In this document: piece after piece, positions 15,347 to 29,532 of the stretch
Numbering within the stretch: position 1 is the first letter of the stretch
Layout: every line of letters starts with the position of its first letter
Source of the DNA: Cyclina sinensis
Taxonomy: Eukaryota; Mollusca; Bivalvia; Venerida; Veneridae
Assembly: GCA_012932295.1 (NCBI GenBank)
Contig: JAAONU010000001.1
Coordinates: 37,293,449 to 37,357,448 of the forward strand
DNA: 64,000 nucleotides
Reading direction: 5' to 3'
Made by a program: the position numbers and the translations under genes
The notes under the pieces: model-generated
The model's database searches: none
The model's input: the letters and a program-made list of their open reading frames with translations, nothing else
What the model was told of the DNA's origin: nothing

Positions 15347-15980
15347 TTTTCATATACATTGTATTCAGTTTTTGGGTACTAAGCCATTTTCTACGAAAAA
15401 GGACAGAATACCAGTTGGGTTTTTCATATATTCAGTCTTTGGGTAGTTAGCCATCTTCTACGAAAAAGAACAGAATACCGGTTGGGCTTTTCATATATTC
15501 AGTCTTTGGGTAGTTAGCCATATTCTACGAAAAAAGAACAGAATACCGGTTGGGCTTTTCATATATTCAGTTTTTGGGTAGTTAGCCATATTCTACGAAA
15601 AAGAACAGAATACCGGTTGGGCTTTTCATATATTCAGTCTTTGGGTAGTTAGCCATATTCTACGAAAAAGAACAGAATACCGGTTGGGCTTTTCATATAT
15701 TCAGTCTTTGGGTAGTTAGCCATATTCTACGAAAAAGAACAGAATACCGGTTGGGCTTTTCATATATTCAGTCTTTGGGTAGTTAGCCATATTCTACGAA
15801 AAAGAACAGAATACCGGTTGGGCTTTTCATATATTCAGTCTTTGGGTAGTTAGCCATATTCTACGAAAAAGAACAGAATACCGGTTGGGCTTTTCATATA
15901 TTCAGTCTTTGGGTAGTTAGCCATATTCTACGAAAAAGAACAGAATACCGGTTAGGTTTTTCATATATTCAGTTTTTGAG
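15347..15980. repeat. 67-bp minisatellite, about 9 copies
   Basis: Units start TTTTCATATATTCAG at 15347, 15421, 15488, 15556, 15623, 15690, 15757, 15824, 15891 and a partial at 15958. The spacing is 67 bp, except 74 for the first unit and 68 where one extra A sits in an A run. Each unit includes GGGTAGTTAGCCATATTC and GAACAGAATACCGGTTGGG. Central copies are nearly identical, while the first and last are diverged, the usual pattern for recent unequal exchange or slippage. No spacers and no coding frame. Confidence 0.95.
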
Positions 15981-18900
15981 CACTTATTATAGTTATTTTC
16001 AAAAAGGTCTGAAAAAAAAAACAAGTTGGTGTAATTGTCCTCAAACAAGATATTTGTAGAGAAATGTGATATGTGAACAGATATTTAGAAACGCCTCTTG
16101 TAACAAGAAGACTGCGTGCCTTCTCGTGCTACGTAAGAGGCACGTGCGTGTTCGGGCGCATTCTTACATATAAATACAGCACGGGTATGGGATTGCATTT
16201 CAATTTAAAATAATTAGCGCATTAAATGTACCTGTATATATTTATATTCGTGTATGTATTTACGTCAGACACTTTGAATATAATCCCCAGCCCGGATATC
16301 TCTTACATTTACGTCCATTCATTGCGTAACAGTCAATATAACTTTGTTTACAGAAAATTAAAGTAGATATTCGATAAAATCGAATAAAATACAATTACAT
16401 AGATTGTTGATAGCCATTGAAAAGTACAGTCTAAATCTCAGTGCAGCTAAAAGTACATCTTAACTGCTATAGGCCTTTTGCAAACCAGCAGAAAATGACA
16501 TAAGCATTTAGATCAAAATCTGTCAAAATGACATACATTGACATTGCAATTTAATAGTTATCACAACTCCTTGGCTCGGAAAGGTAGGAAACTAAGTCTA
16601 GGTACACTATGATGAGAGAGAAACTGGCGTTATTTATGATGTTACGGATTCTAGAAGAAAAAATACAATGGCGTAATTAGATTATATTACAGACATTTTC
16701 TTTTTTCAAATTAGATGTTTAAAAAAATCTGTCAATACAGAAATATCACATTCGCCCGATCCGGTCGGATATATAACAGGCAAGTTTGAACACAATCGCT
16801 TACTTATCCTTCATGCGACCTCCAAAAGGTCTGCAAAACCAGGTATCAGCCGAAAAATATGAGAATAATACTAGTAGTACAATTTCATAATCACATGCGG
16901 TCACGATACGCCCCGTAACATAATCCATTGCATCGTATTGTCTAAGATCTTTTTATCAAGTTGTAACAATGCCCAAAATTAGTGCCAATAAAATACAACA
17001 AAATTTTGACGGAATTACAATAAAGTGATTACAAGTTTGACAATCTATATGTAAAATGTCTGGGATAATCAGGGCAGGTTAGCTACAAGTCTCAACAAAA
17101 CATTGCTGTGAGAGGTTTAACCATAGAAGGTTTTCGTCAGGATTGCTGTTGCTGGCGATATTGGTATGGTCAGGTGCCACTTCCGAGCCCCTTTCATCAG
17201 GTAGGGTGTAAAGATGGTACAGAGGGTTTATATCGCCAAAACGGCTATTAAACTGAATGTAGAAACAGCATTTTCCAGGGGGGAAAATGTGAGGCATAAA
17301 GAAGCCAAAATTTGATGAAATATGATAAAAGTCTGAAATTAGGATTAATTGTGCAAACTATTTCAGGTAATCCGCGTGGTCCATCTCTATGTCAAACTTC
17401 CGGTAGGTCTTTGGTTCGTCTGCTGAACATACTTGAAGGTCCAGTTTCACTTGCAAAGATAACACATACTAAAGTAACAGGATTTACGTATTTTTATAAC
17501 TATTCTTCAAACGAACAACTTAATCTACAGCAAACATTCAGCATTCCATCATTATGTTCGTTATTAATCTAGAGCTGCCTAGGGTCTCGTGACCAACCAC
17601 GTGATTTTAGGTAATTTGCATTTAGTTGATGTATCATCCAGTTAGTGAAACCATTGATGTCACTTGCAGATTTGCAGGTACGGGACTGTGTTTGAATAAC
17701 TGGAATATTCACCAGAAGCATTATTATAACATATACATGTATGTGAATCCTGTGATTTTCATCAATGTAGGTAAAACCGGACGTTAAGTCCACATGCTGG
17801 TAGATACTTTCTTCTCGAAATACTCTTAATCTTCAGATTGTCCATTACGATGTGCTGGAGTATATAAGTATTAAGTATATAAACATATCACACAAACGTT
17901 GATCTGAATAAACGCCGTAAAGATGTTAGATCGGTCAGACTGTCTATTTGCTCGGCAGATTTACTGTGATTATTATTATTATCATTTATTTTTTTTTTGT
18001 CTTTTTGGCAGACATTTACAACGTCGTTTACTGTGACACGTGAAACAAAAGACTAAACACGTTTTTATATACTTCTATCTGGGTCAGAGATTACTCGTAT
18101 GTCGGTTAAAATCTTGAAAGAACTTGTTTACACATGATCTGTTCCATATTTTAATCTGGCGGAATGAAAATTTTATATCGAGGCGGGAATGAAATTATTC
18201 CTTTGATTAAGTATCCAAATAGACCCAGACTCGTAACCGAGCGTAGCAAATAAATATGCTGAAGAAAACTGTGCGTCGGAGCTTGCAACTGTTCACTCAA
18301 ATGTGTAAATTTAAATGATCCCAAAACAGTTCGGAATCCTCACCGAAGAGACACTGAAGCTATGTTCTCAAACAATTAATGAAACAGTGTAATTGTTTAA
18401 GATCTAACAATAATTTTGGCAATTTCTAAATGTTTTCTAAAAGAAAAAACAATAAAAAAACTAAAGCGGAATCAAAAATACTTCTGCTTTAACTATTTTT
18501 TCCCAGACATCTCTTAGATAGGCCAGAGACACTATATACCTTATTATATACCTTTGGATATGCATATGGCTGAAAAGAGGTATTATTAATAATTATGCAA
18601 AATGTTTAATTCCCGATTTCACAGTTCGAAATTCTGTTTCTTCACTTCTAAAGCATTTCAGCTCTTTGGATAAATCATTTACACATAGTACTGATATTTG
18701 AAATCAAGAGAATTGATGACCAGGCAAATTTTACATGTTTAGAATACCATTTTATGTGACTGTGCAATACATAGCCAAAGAAAAAAGACAGCGCGTATCG
18801 TATGTCATAACATTAATCTGATTCAATCTACATGTTTAATGGACTGGAATAATTGTTATCCAAGACACTATAGTCTGTTTCCGGGTGAATGTGCTTATTG

Positions 18901-21900
18901 AAAATAGGAAAAAATAAACGGCGGCTTGACGATAGAGTGACATAATATGTTTTTGATCTTAGAATTTTTTTGTGTACATTTAGCGATAAAAACGCACTAT
19001 CGTTTTCAATCTCTATTGCTGCGCTATTCTTTTGTATAGCTCAATTATAATGCATTATAAAATTATCGCCGCAGCCTTCTAATGAACACATTGTCTCGGC
19101 CATTGAAGAAATTACTTTTGAACGAAAAAATCTAGCAAAAAGAATCATGTCTAATTTCTTTAAAATATTCTGAGTCAATTTACCACAATCGCTGAGAAAT
19201 AAACACCATTTTCAAAATTTTTTTGGGTTGCCGTAAGATTAATGTTGTTGATGAAGTGACAGTCAGAAAAACCTTTTTACAACAAAAACGTTTCACTTCC
19301 AGGCAAGGTCGCTTGCCTCTATGTTGGGTAAAACAAAAGAAAAGCTTTAATTCTGAGGGTTGAAAATTGAAAGATGGAAAGACAGAAAGGAGCTAAGCAA
19401 AGTTCAGAGCGATTTATTCTTGTATCAGCTCGTTGACCCGTACGCCTATATCCGAAAACGTTGTTGTAAACCCAATCAGCATTACATAAATTCAAAAATC
19501 AGCATTGTTAGAATGAAAGAGGAAAACACTTTGTTGAACCGAATGTGTCTGGCAGAAGACAAAAGCATTTAACGAAAGAAATCTTACCCCAAAAGCTAAC
19601 AACAGATTCACGATTTATCTATAAGTGACGTAAAGTTGGACAAGGCAAATGTCCAATTTATATGCATATTCCGGCCATTTGTTGTGAAATAGCTTTCATG
19701 ATTTTGAGCTCCATCATTCTTTAAGATATGCAGATTGTGAAATATACTCATTTTGCAGAACCATTCTTCTTACAAAACTATATCATGACAACAGATTCAC
19801 TTTTTATTTCTTGGTTCTTCCGCAAGTTGACTTCGAGAAAAAACATGGTTTTAATTAAAATCCCATTTCCTTACGAGGGTAACGTGAATAAATGTTTACT
19901 TGGATGACAATTTTATTTCTGAATATCACACGATAATCTATCCCATTGAATTTCTTGATAGATAGACTTGTATACATCTTTAAAGCAATGAAAATACTGT
20001 AAACTGGCTTTCCGGAGTGCAGAGCATCAGTGGCTGTTAGGTTACAGACTAGTCCAAATATTTAGACGTAGACGGTGGATTTGATGATACTTCTGTTATT
20101 GGTCAAATCCACACTATGCATTTGGCAATAATCATAAAACGTAAAACAAAAGAGAAACATATGAACATAAAATGTAAACTGTACATATGTGACGTCTTTC
20201 TTTAAAGGACTAACAGCCAGGTTTGTGAAACAAACTATATACCTATTTTTTTTTTTATCTGAACCATTTACATAGTATATGCAATCATATATTGGTAATA
20301 TGGAACAAATTCTTAGATGCGTTCTGATCCAGAACTACTGGGTTCATTGCCCATACCAACTGAATGTCTATAGCTTACTTCACACCATGTTTCATCATTG
20401 AGAAAAACCCCATGGGTCAGTGCTTGTCAATCATTGAGGTCACACATTTGATAAGCCTACACCACCTTTCTGCCAATTAAGATATTACATTTCAAATCCT
20501 TCCCCCCTTTAGAACAAATGAACTAATATGCGTATCATTATAAATAAACCTTTCAGACAATCTGATTGAATAAAACAATGCAAATTAGCAGGTATCATGT
20601 GGTTTAAATGATAGTCTGATATATAGTAAAGTAAATGGGGGTAAATTATTCATATTAAATTACAACACAGATATGCAAATGACCAGTTAAGTAGCAGTTA
20701 ATCTTCAAATTTTTACAGCGGGGAAATTTGAAGTTGAGCAAATGTATGTATTATTCAAAATCTAAACTAAACTTAATATAGAACTAGAATTATTTTTCTG
20801 TTTTAGGGGTACACAAGCTACTAACATATTCTTTTTTATGTGAGTTAAAACAACAGACAAAGCACCCCTACAGTTTTTAGTAGGGATGAAAACTGGGGCT
20901 GAGGCAAGTTGTGAGACAGGGAAAATTTGGCGAATCACACCATTTCAGTCTGTTTTCATGCCTTTCAAAAACATACCTGTATTTTATTTACATAAAATGC
21001 AACATTTTGATACGACAATGTTTCATGTACACAGCTATAAATGAATTTGTGATTTTTCTTTTGATCAGGGTACTAAAGTTATTATCTACCAAACTATGGC
21101 TTGAATGCGCTGCAATAATCCTATACAAATATGATATATATGGTTAAAGTGTGTGCTAGGCTTAAGCCTTTTCAATACATTATTGACAGAAGTTGAAAAG
21201 GCTGTTAATTTCAGGCGAATTTAAAAAGCTGTATATAAACACAGGTACATAACACTTTTAAAGGCACTTTGTCTGAAAGAACAAAATATTGGCAAAGATT
21301 TTGAATCAACTCCATTCTGAAGTTGGCACAGGTTTTGATTAACATTTTTAATGAAAAGTTATGATAGGAAAAGTCATGTTTATACCAAACAACAAACTAT
21401 CCGCATATTATGCCAATTTGTATGTCGTAATTACAGTAAAGGCCAAATAAACCAGATCAAACATAGAAAGTAAATTAAGTGCTTGTTTATTATAATTATA
21501 GTGTCACCCCTACAGAAATGGCTAGCCTCCTGGGTAAACACTGACTCCCCGATTGCCTATCCTATGTAAAAAGCGTTATGCAATCGGTAACACTTTTTAA
21601 CTAGGAGCAGTCATAATAAAGTCCTTATTCCCACTTTCATATGAGTACTTTTAAGATGGGTATATACAAAGGTCCATAAAAATTCTTCTTAAAACCTACT
21701 TAAATTGTTACTCAAATTCAGAAGAAAAAAATTCTACAAAATATTAAGCAAATAGCTTTGACAGCTAAAAAGTTTTCGTGACAGATGGTTTGCTATTATT
21801 AAATTAAAGTATCGAAATAAAAGATACTGGTGTAAATACTCTAAGGAGGTATTGGAAAGGTTGGATTAGGCCTAGCCAGAGATTTATACTCATTCTTACT

Positions 21901-24495
21901 GGTAAGAATGATATAAACTATCCAGGTAAAGGTAATACTTCCAAACAATGAACAATGCTACAAAGAATTTATTCTCTTTTATTCCTTTTTTCTGATATTT
22001 ATCCTGATCTTTTAAATTATTTTCTTTTATCTTTTGTTTTATTTATTATATGCCCCTATCATGATATGGTTACTGGTCATTATTTACAGACAAGGTTTAC
22101 AATACAATCTCATCCAAGAACCTTCTAGAACAAGTCGACTTTGTCGTCTGCTTGTGTTATTTCTAAAGAACATTTATTCAAATACCTCTGTGGTTAAAAC
22201 ATGATAAATTAATAATCTATTTATTTTTTTTAAATGAAACTCAGTGCTTTTACATTAGAAAATAAAAGACCATAGTAATTCATTGTAATGACAAATTGGA
22301 AAAGGAAAAAAGCTTCATACAAAAGCATTCAATACCTTTATAAATGACCTAGATTCAAGGTCAACAGTGTATACAAAACTTTGTAACGGTTACAATTATT
22401 CATATTATATCTAGCAGTAACAGTGTCAGTAAATATTGTGTAAATATTAAATTACTAGGAGATTAATACCAAAGTGTGCCAAAACGTTGGTAATAAGGTC
22501 AAACTTGTCATCAAACCTGTTACTATTGTCTGTTATGTTTATCGCATTTTTTACAAATCTGATGTAAATATTCCCCGTTTGTATTTATCTCTACCATGGA
22601 TATTTCGATTTATTTTCTGTTATCTTAACTATATTACCTAAATCAATGATAGTGTGTCAGACTGTTGACAAAGGTTACCTCAGTCTGTTCATTGGAATCT
22701 ATGTCAACTTTTTTGGCAGATTATATTGTTTTTTATCACCATGTTTTCTGAATGAAACATTCATAAGCCATACAGTATTTAGTTGTGTACTGATTTCTTA
22801 CATGCTGTTGACAGGGGAATTTTTATAAATGCCTGACATTTCCTCTTCAAATGCATTCAAGAAAAAAAATCCCCGTAAATACAGAAATATAGTACAGAAT
22901 TAATCATCAGTCTGTTGGTAACAAGGCACAGTCATTGTTTTCACAAACAGAAATAAAACTGTCATTCCCATGCCTTTTAATCTTAAAGGTTTTTAAGTTC
23001 AAGTATAAACACCTCTCTGAAGGAACAGTCACGTCTATATTCCTGTAAATTGTCAGTCAGTTCAGGAGAGCTCTCAGATTAATTCTCACCAGTAGTTTGA
23101 AAATGAAACCACAGACACACGGTCAAATCATCTGGCTGGTAGGTTCAGTTATAATTTAGATATAGCTACTGAATTTTGTTTCAGTAACGTAACTGAAATG
23201 GTTTCTCAGGGACAAAATGGCTCTCAAAAATTCACATAAAGCTGGTACTGTAGAATATTTTGATGTCCTCTTTTCAAAGATTATCTGGTTAAACATCATT
23301 TCATAACAAATCGCTCTTAATAAGCAACAATAATTATAGCTGATAAACCTTTACTGTGTTTTAGCAAACTTTTGTTCCTTCTCCACATACTGAAATAATA
23401 ATGCATCACTAATGTCTGAATCAGAACATTTTATTTTAGCCGTAATATTTGTTGTATCATACTGTACTATATTTCAGTTTCAACTAAGATAACATTAAAT
23501 GGTTCAGTGTTACATTACAACACATATATTGTAAAAATTTGTTGTGTAATGAACTGTGTGTACAAATTACAAAAAAACTTCTGTTCTGTTCTGTTTAATA
23601 AATTAATCTATCTTTGAGTTGGAGGGGGGTATAATATGGTAAATACCAATTATTTCATCTGGGGACATAAAAGATATTTGCAATGCAAATTGGTTGAGCT
23701 AATCAATAAATTCTATGAACCTAAAATAAAGACAGAGCACTGGTATTGATATGGTGCCGCCAACATAGAAATAGAAAATTCATTGAAAAAACATAAGCCT
23801 CTGTTCCACACTTATAAAAATGCTTTACGGCTCATGTTAACCAATGTGGGTTTCATTAATATTATGACAAGACACTTAATAGTTTAAAGTACATATCTTC
23901 ATATGATGAATGCTAAATTTTGAGGTAATATCAAAAAGTTTTATAGGACAACAAGAATTATGATTGCATGCTTCTCATGTTTCAATAATAAAAACCATTA
24001 ATTAATAGTGACATATGACTCTTAGACTAGTAAAATACCCCCTATGTCTTCCATGATTTGGTTAAAATTCTTTATCACAATATCTAACTTGTGTAAAATC
24101 TACCCAGCTTAAGGATTAGAATTATAGAAAATCAATACATTTCATAGCAGATTAGCTTATTAAAATCCAAGCTTAACAAAATTTATTAAAACATATAACA
24201 CAAGTAATACAAAATTCATCATTTGATTTTCTGAAAGAAAATTTACATAATTCTTTCAGTAAAATTATTGTGCAGTAAACAATAAATAACAGAACAATAT
24301 GGGCTTGTGAAATTTATTTGATGTATTATGTACATGTAAAATGATCTGCAAATCAATATATATATAAACAAAAAACAAGGAGCTGTCAACAAAATTATTT
24401 CATAAAATCTTTCCCACTGAAAAAGACTAGTGCCCTAAAGTGAAAATACAGACTGCTGGTTTTAATTAATTACTGGATCTTCTTACTACTTTCCA
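15981..24495. other. Intergenic, no gene seen
   Basis: About 8.5 kb without a recognisable coding exon. A minus-strand open frame at 17079-17297 has somewhat protein-like composition (it contains LYTLPDERGSEVAPDHT) but no known domain and no splice context; it may be a repeat fragment. A short inverted pair (GTGGATTTGA and TCAAATCCAC) lies at about 20070-20110. Confidence 0.5.
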
Positions 24496-24620
24496 CTAGT
24501 GGTTGGAGTAAATATAGAGCACCAGACTACCCATATGGAAGTCGCTGGTTTGAATCCCAATCAGAACTGACATTCTTCGGTCTTCTTCACTTTCAGCACG
24601 AGAACTGGTCTGAACACATG
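24496..24620 (+). repeat. tRNA-derived SINE fragment
   Basis: GTGGTTGGAGTAAATATAGAG resembles a tRNA D-arm/A box. GCACCAGACTACCCATATGG fits the anticodon part and GGTTTGAATCCC is a clear B box. The stems are imperfect and a non-tRNA tail with TTCTTCGGTCTTCTTC follows, so this is better read as a SINE than a tRNA gene. Confidence 0.55.
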
Positions 24621-25314
24621 AAGCATTCTTTATGCAACATTTACATAAATTGCAAATACTTCTTTCTTTATTTTGTTTAAGATCAGTGAACAATCTGCAA
24701 CAAATAAAACAATTAATCTACTGCTTGAAGGTTGATCTGTACTCTAAAGTAATTTTCTTTTTGAGGTAAAAAATCTTCAAACCTTTCAACATTTCAACTG
24801 AATACTGGAACAAGCCAATAAGTTCAGTTTTTGATGTGTGCTTTGAAAGCTAAGACATGACATGAAATAACCATGAATAAATAAAATGTAACAAATACGG
24901 CTGGCCGAAAGAAATTTAATTGTTTTTCTAAGTATGTTGTCAATCCCAAATAATGATGCAGAGAAAATGGGCACCTTTAATAGATAAGCCTCAGGTAGTT
25001 CAGTTCACAGAATTTATTCCCATTTGCTAACTTTCATGACTGTCGAACTAATTAGCACAAAGAGAATACCACAAACTCTACAGTTACTGTCAGATAAATG
25101 ACAACGTTCCTCATTTAGAAGAAATACTGTGACTGAAGCTACATGACCTGCTCAGGTAGTATGCATACAAAGGCTTTCTCTATGCCAATCTCTCAATCTG
25201 AAAACAGAAAATGAATAGAACTATAATGAAAAAATCACATGCTCTTCCTCTCATTATCTGTTACAAATAACATGCATAGAACTAATGGTAACTTTACTAT
25301 GACAATATTTACAG

Positions 25315-25440
25315 TCAGGTTTTGTTTGGTTGGAACTACACATGGCTGTTGTCTGAAAGTCATGGGTTTAAGACCACCATCCATACCTTTCAAGTGAGAA
25401 GGTTGTCATTTTTTGTAGGATACAGGAGAGTACAATGATA
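25315..25440 (+). repeat. Possible SINE remnant
   Basis: Contains a B-box-like GGGTTTAAGACC preceded by tRNA-like spacing (GGAACTACACATGGCTG) and followed by CTTTCAAGTGAGAAGG. Weak similarity in plan only, with no second copy in the window. Confidence 0.3.
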
Positions 25441-27414
25441 GTTCAATGCAAGACTGTAGTATCTCTGTTTATATAAATTGTACAGTAAACACAAAAAAGA
25501 AATATTTTGATTATTTATTTACTACAGTATAGCATTAATTAATATCTTTTATCATAATATACATTGCAAGTACATTTAGAATTTTTTTAATAAACGGAAA
25601 GGTCAGTACTTCCTCTAAAGAATTCTGGGTAATCCACTTGCACACATACCAATAATAAGTTAAAACACAAATATAGTTAAAGGGAGTAAGCCAACTGGAT
25701 ACACCAGTCTATCAAATAACTGGTACTGTTCTCGATGACAACTCATTACTAAAGAACAGTGACTACTTGTATAAAATCCTTAATAAATTCAGATACATAC
25801 AGGTATCAACTATTCTGAAGGTATCTTTTTGCCATTTTCTTGTATTCTATTTCACTGACATGAAACAGCAACCTCTGTTGACCTTGACATTCCTTGCCAA
25901 ACAATTAAAAGGTCACAACAAGCCTTGACAGTTTGTGGTATTGTAAGACTGTATCTCTAAAGGCAGTCAGTGCAGATAACTTATCTAGAAACTTATTTAC
26001 ATCGTTATTGACAGGCAATTCATTAGCATTCCACTGCCGATAGTATTTACATAAGTGTCGACAAATACGGAAACAATTTCACTTTAGTAGCAAAAAACAG
26101 AGACACAGACGTAGCAAATCAGCCTATCAGAATGACCTAGTGGGCTGCGGTCAGACAAACTACCTTGTGATTTAATGCAAGATATATAAAACTATGTAAC
26201 TGGTTGGAACATGTCCCAACATAGTATTCTGACTTCAAAGACATTTTCTAATTTAAACCAAGCCAACAATTTACACCTGTTAAATAAAATGTCACAGATT
26301 GAGATGTAAAGAACCTGCAAATGTAGAAGTGAAAACATTTGATTACATCCATATATCAATACTGACTCTACAACAAACCCACACAAAATGAATGTCAGCC
26401 AAGAGAACATAGTTTAGAATTTTTTTGATCTGCTGAAATAGTTACCACACTACTCGAGCATTTTACAACAGGCTGTGCTAAAAACAAGTTTAATAAGACA
26501 ACTTCTATGAACACATTCCCTTTTTTTTGGATGGTGACAGGAAAATATACCTCAGAAGAAATTTTAGAATCTGTTAACTGGTAACTAAAGCTTACATGTA
26601 ATCATCACAGGCTGATGTACATGTCACCTGAAAGTTATGGAAGATTTCTAATCCACAAGTAATCAAGTTAAGGCTAAATATCTATTTAGTAAAGGCCAAC
26701 CTTCAATATGTTAAAAAATCACAACAGAAGTTAAAAGTGCGCAGGAAGTAGATGACAGAACATCACAGAATTTAGCAGTGATGTTAATCTGAACTTGGCT
26801 TGAAATGTTTAAACAGTCAATCCTACTGATTGAAGTCAAGTCCTGCTGAGATTTCTTCCCGACAGGCAAATGAAATTATAATATCTCATTTTGAAACAGA
26901 ATTCTACAGTATCTATGAAGAAAAAAAAAAGATATGTTTTACTTGGTTTTTAAATGAGTCTTTCTGAAACCATCTTTAAATATTCAAATGAAAAATGATC
27001 TATAACAGCTGTTCCTTTACTTGGTTAATATGTCGCATCTTTCTGCACTGCAATGATTTTCAAATAGTTTTGGGATTTAGTATTTTGAGATAGGTACAAA
27101 AGTAATGAACTATATAACAGTTACTGTAAATCCTCTCATACAGATCGGAAAGTGCATTAATATCTGTGTAGGCCATGTTTGGAGATAACATACGCAAGGG
27201 GGTATCTATAAATGGTCATTTAGTTCAGATTGTAACACTCGAGACAATGTACAAACATCTTAACACCCTATGTGAGTGCTTTAAGTTGTGATAATGAGAT
27301 AGAAGTTGTTTGGAGAAGAGGCTTTGATACACTCATTTGATAAACTATGTCAAAGGGGTCTCCCCTACACCAAAATATGACACCTGGAAATACAGTGAAC
27401 TGCAGCATGCACTG

Positions 27415-27628
27415 TTAACCCTTAACCTGCTGGAACCGGAAGTGATGAGCCTTTGCCACCAGTATAGAGCCAGGCCAGCCTGCACATCAGTGCAGTCTGG
27501 CCAGGCTCTATACTGTCGGTAGCTCCATTTTTGTATTTTGATATTGAATTCCCTTGATTTTTGAACTGACTGTTCCGAATTCAAAGCTGGGCTAATCCAT
27601 TAAAAGATTTCAGCATGTTCAGGGTTAA
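27415..27628. repeat. TTAA-flanked MITE, second copy
   Basis: TTAACCCTTAACCTGCTG at the left pairs with the reverse complement of CAGCATGTTCAGGGTTAA at the right, so the element is 214 bp including both TTAA ends. Inside, the arms AGTATAGAGCCAGGCCAG and CTGGCCAGGCTCTATACT are exact reverse complements, with a shared CAGCCTGCA...TGCAGTCTG centre. The centre matches the element at 8082-8323 although the outer arms differ. No ORF beyond chance. Confidence 0.85.
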
Positions 27629-27651
27629 CAAATACACTTTTCAAAATATGC

Positions 27652-27800
27652 AGATGGTCCGGCGATATTGCACAAGACTTGTCATCTAGGTTCACGAGTT
27701 TGATATCTTGCTCCCCCCTTACACTACTAATAAATTGTCTTTTGAACGAGACTGTAGACCGAGGTCCCATTTATCTGAGCAATACACTGATTATTTAAAT
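27652..27800 (+). repeat. SINE family A, truncated copy
   Basis: The stretch TTGTCTTTTGAACGAGACTG followed by ACCGAGGTCCCA aligns with the body of the fuller copies at 29236-29532, 46923-47217 and 54658-54928. A degraded tRNA-like head (ATGGTCCGGCGATATTGC, then GTTCACGAGTTTGAT) precedes it. It ends near 27800. Confidence 0.6.
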
Positions 27801-29235
27801 AAACCTGGAAAATTTCTAAGTGGGATGGTTTGTATATCTTGCACTAACCTTACAGAATAAAATAACTAAAACTCTTAAACTAAGGGGCCACTGACAACAA
27901 ATAATTCAAATACAAGATGCCATTTGACATCCTAACCACTGGAAACATTTTTTAACTTATCATTTAATGTTACAAATACTTTTTCAGAAAGTTCAGACAG
28001 CCTAGCCCTATAGTTATATAGGGTCATCACAGTCAACAAAGTACTCTTTTCATGATCCAACATGTTTGGATTGTTTTAAAAAGTAAACAGTACCGCTATA
28101 ACAAAACAAGTTCCACCATTTTAACTGGTAATACAACTGTAGCCATGTGACCAGAATGGGCTTGTTAAATCTTGCAACTGGTTTTAATTATGATCAGAAC
28201 CATAAAACCAAAACTGTCCCTTATTATAATATTAAATAAATACTGTTGTTCTTGCAACAAACTAGTTTAAAACATTTCCATCTGTCTTAAATCACAAAAT
28301 AAAAACTTTCACCCATCCTGGCAGACACATGATTTACACATTTACACTCTCTGACCACATACGTCACTTAGTGTGACAAACAAAATACACCCTGGAAAAT
28401 GAGGAAGAAAATGGTGTCTAATAAATTACGGTTTAAGGAGAAAATATGTTTAACAATTTAATATTCATGAAAATATTTTTCACAACAACAAGTTAATTGG
28501 ACCTAAAACACATTTTGGCCACCATAGCAGTTCTCTATTCAGTGTTAACAAGGTTTCAATTGTAAATCAATGTAAATCAATGTATCAAGAACTTATAATT
28601 GCCTCTTTTCCTTTTACAATATTACAAGTACACTTGATGAATTTCTGAATGATTTCAATGAATCATGTAATTGAACTCTAAAAATAATACTTCATTATTC
28701 AATTTTGTTTAAGTGTAAAGCTAAGCACAAAAATTATTTGACAATGTAAAAAAATTTTACATACAGGTTTTCCCTGATCATTCTGGTAAATTAAGTATTT
28801 GCAAACCAAATTTATAGAGTAATATTCAACAGTTTATTTTACACTGTTCATGAAAGTTGAGTTTTTACAATATATTAATACTCGTTTTTTATTGTTTTGT
28901 CAAGGCTCAGTTTTCATGTTCCAGAGTTTTTACGTTTTTTTTTCTAAAACAGCTTGACCTAAGTATGTAGATTTTAGATGCTAAACCAATAGAAAGATTA
29001 AAAGATTCCATATACTTATATTTAAAACTTTGGAACAGTTGTCTTTTAGTAAACCACACACCATAGTCTAGCCCAAAACATTTAGTAACATGTGTAAAAT
29101 TCTAACTAGTTTGAAAGACAAACTGGTGAATCTAGTTGCACTGGTTATCCCCTGCTCTTCCGTTGTTAAGCTTTTATAGTCTTAAAAACCAAGTCTTAAC
29201 CCATCCCCAGAGATCACTCCATATCAGATAGAAAT

Positions 29236-29532
29236 GTGGACTCTTTCTATCTATTAGAGTTTATTAATAGTTGGTACTGTTTGCCCATATGACTGATGCC
29301 CCTGCAGAGATTTATTCTATGTTGTGGGGAGTAGTGCATGATAAAAAAAGCATCCCATTACAGAGAAACCCCAGGTTCTTTTGCACGCTCAGTGTATAGC
29401 ACTGATACATTGGGACCTCGGTTTAAACTCTCATCTGAAAGACAATTAGTAATGTTAAAGGAGAAGCAGGGGATCGATCTCACAACCCCTGGGTTACCAG
29501 TCCAGCATGTCACCACTGACTCAGCCAGGCAT
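29236..29532 (-). repeat. SINE family A copy
   Basis: On the minus strand the copy begins with a tRNA-like head (GTCAGTGGTGACATGCTGG, then GAGATCGATCCCC as B box). It continues TGTCTTTCAGATGAGAG, ACCGAGGTCCCA, GTATCAGTGCTATACACTG and GGATGCTTTTTTTATC, and ends in an AT-rich tail. The same order of blocks occurs at 46923-47217 and 54658-54928. No coding capacity. Confidence 0.75.

Noticed and set aside
15347..15980. CRISPR-like array
   Set aside because: The repeats are directly adjacent 67-bp units with no unique spacers, in a eukaryotic genome.
17079..17297. Minus-strand ORF with fairly protein-like composition
   Set aside because: No domain, no splice sites and no neighbouring exon; more likely a fragment of an interspersed repeat.
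19360..19572. 70-codon plus-strand ORF
   Set aside because: Random-looking composition in AT-rich DNA with no splice context.
24496..24570. Working tRNA gene
   Set aside because: A and B boxes are present but the acceptor and anticodon stems do not pair; a SINE explains it better. The same applies at 4900, 5650 and 52200.
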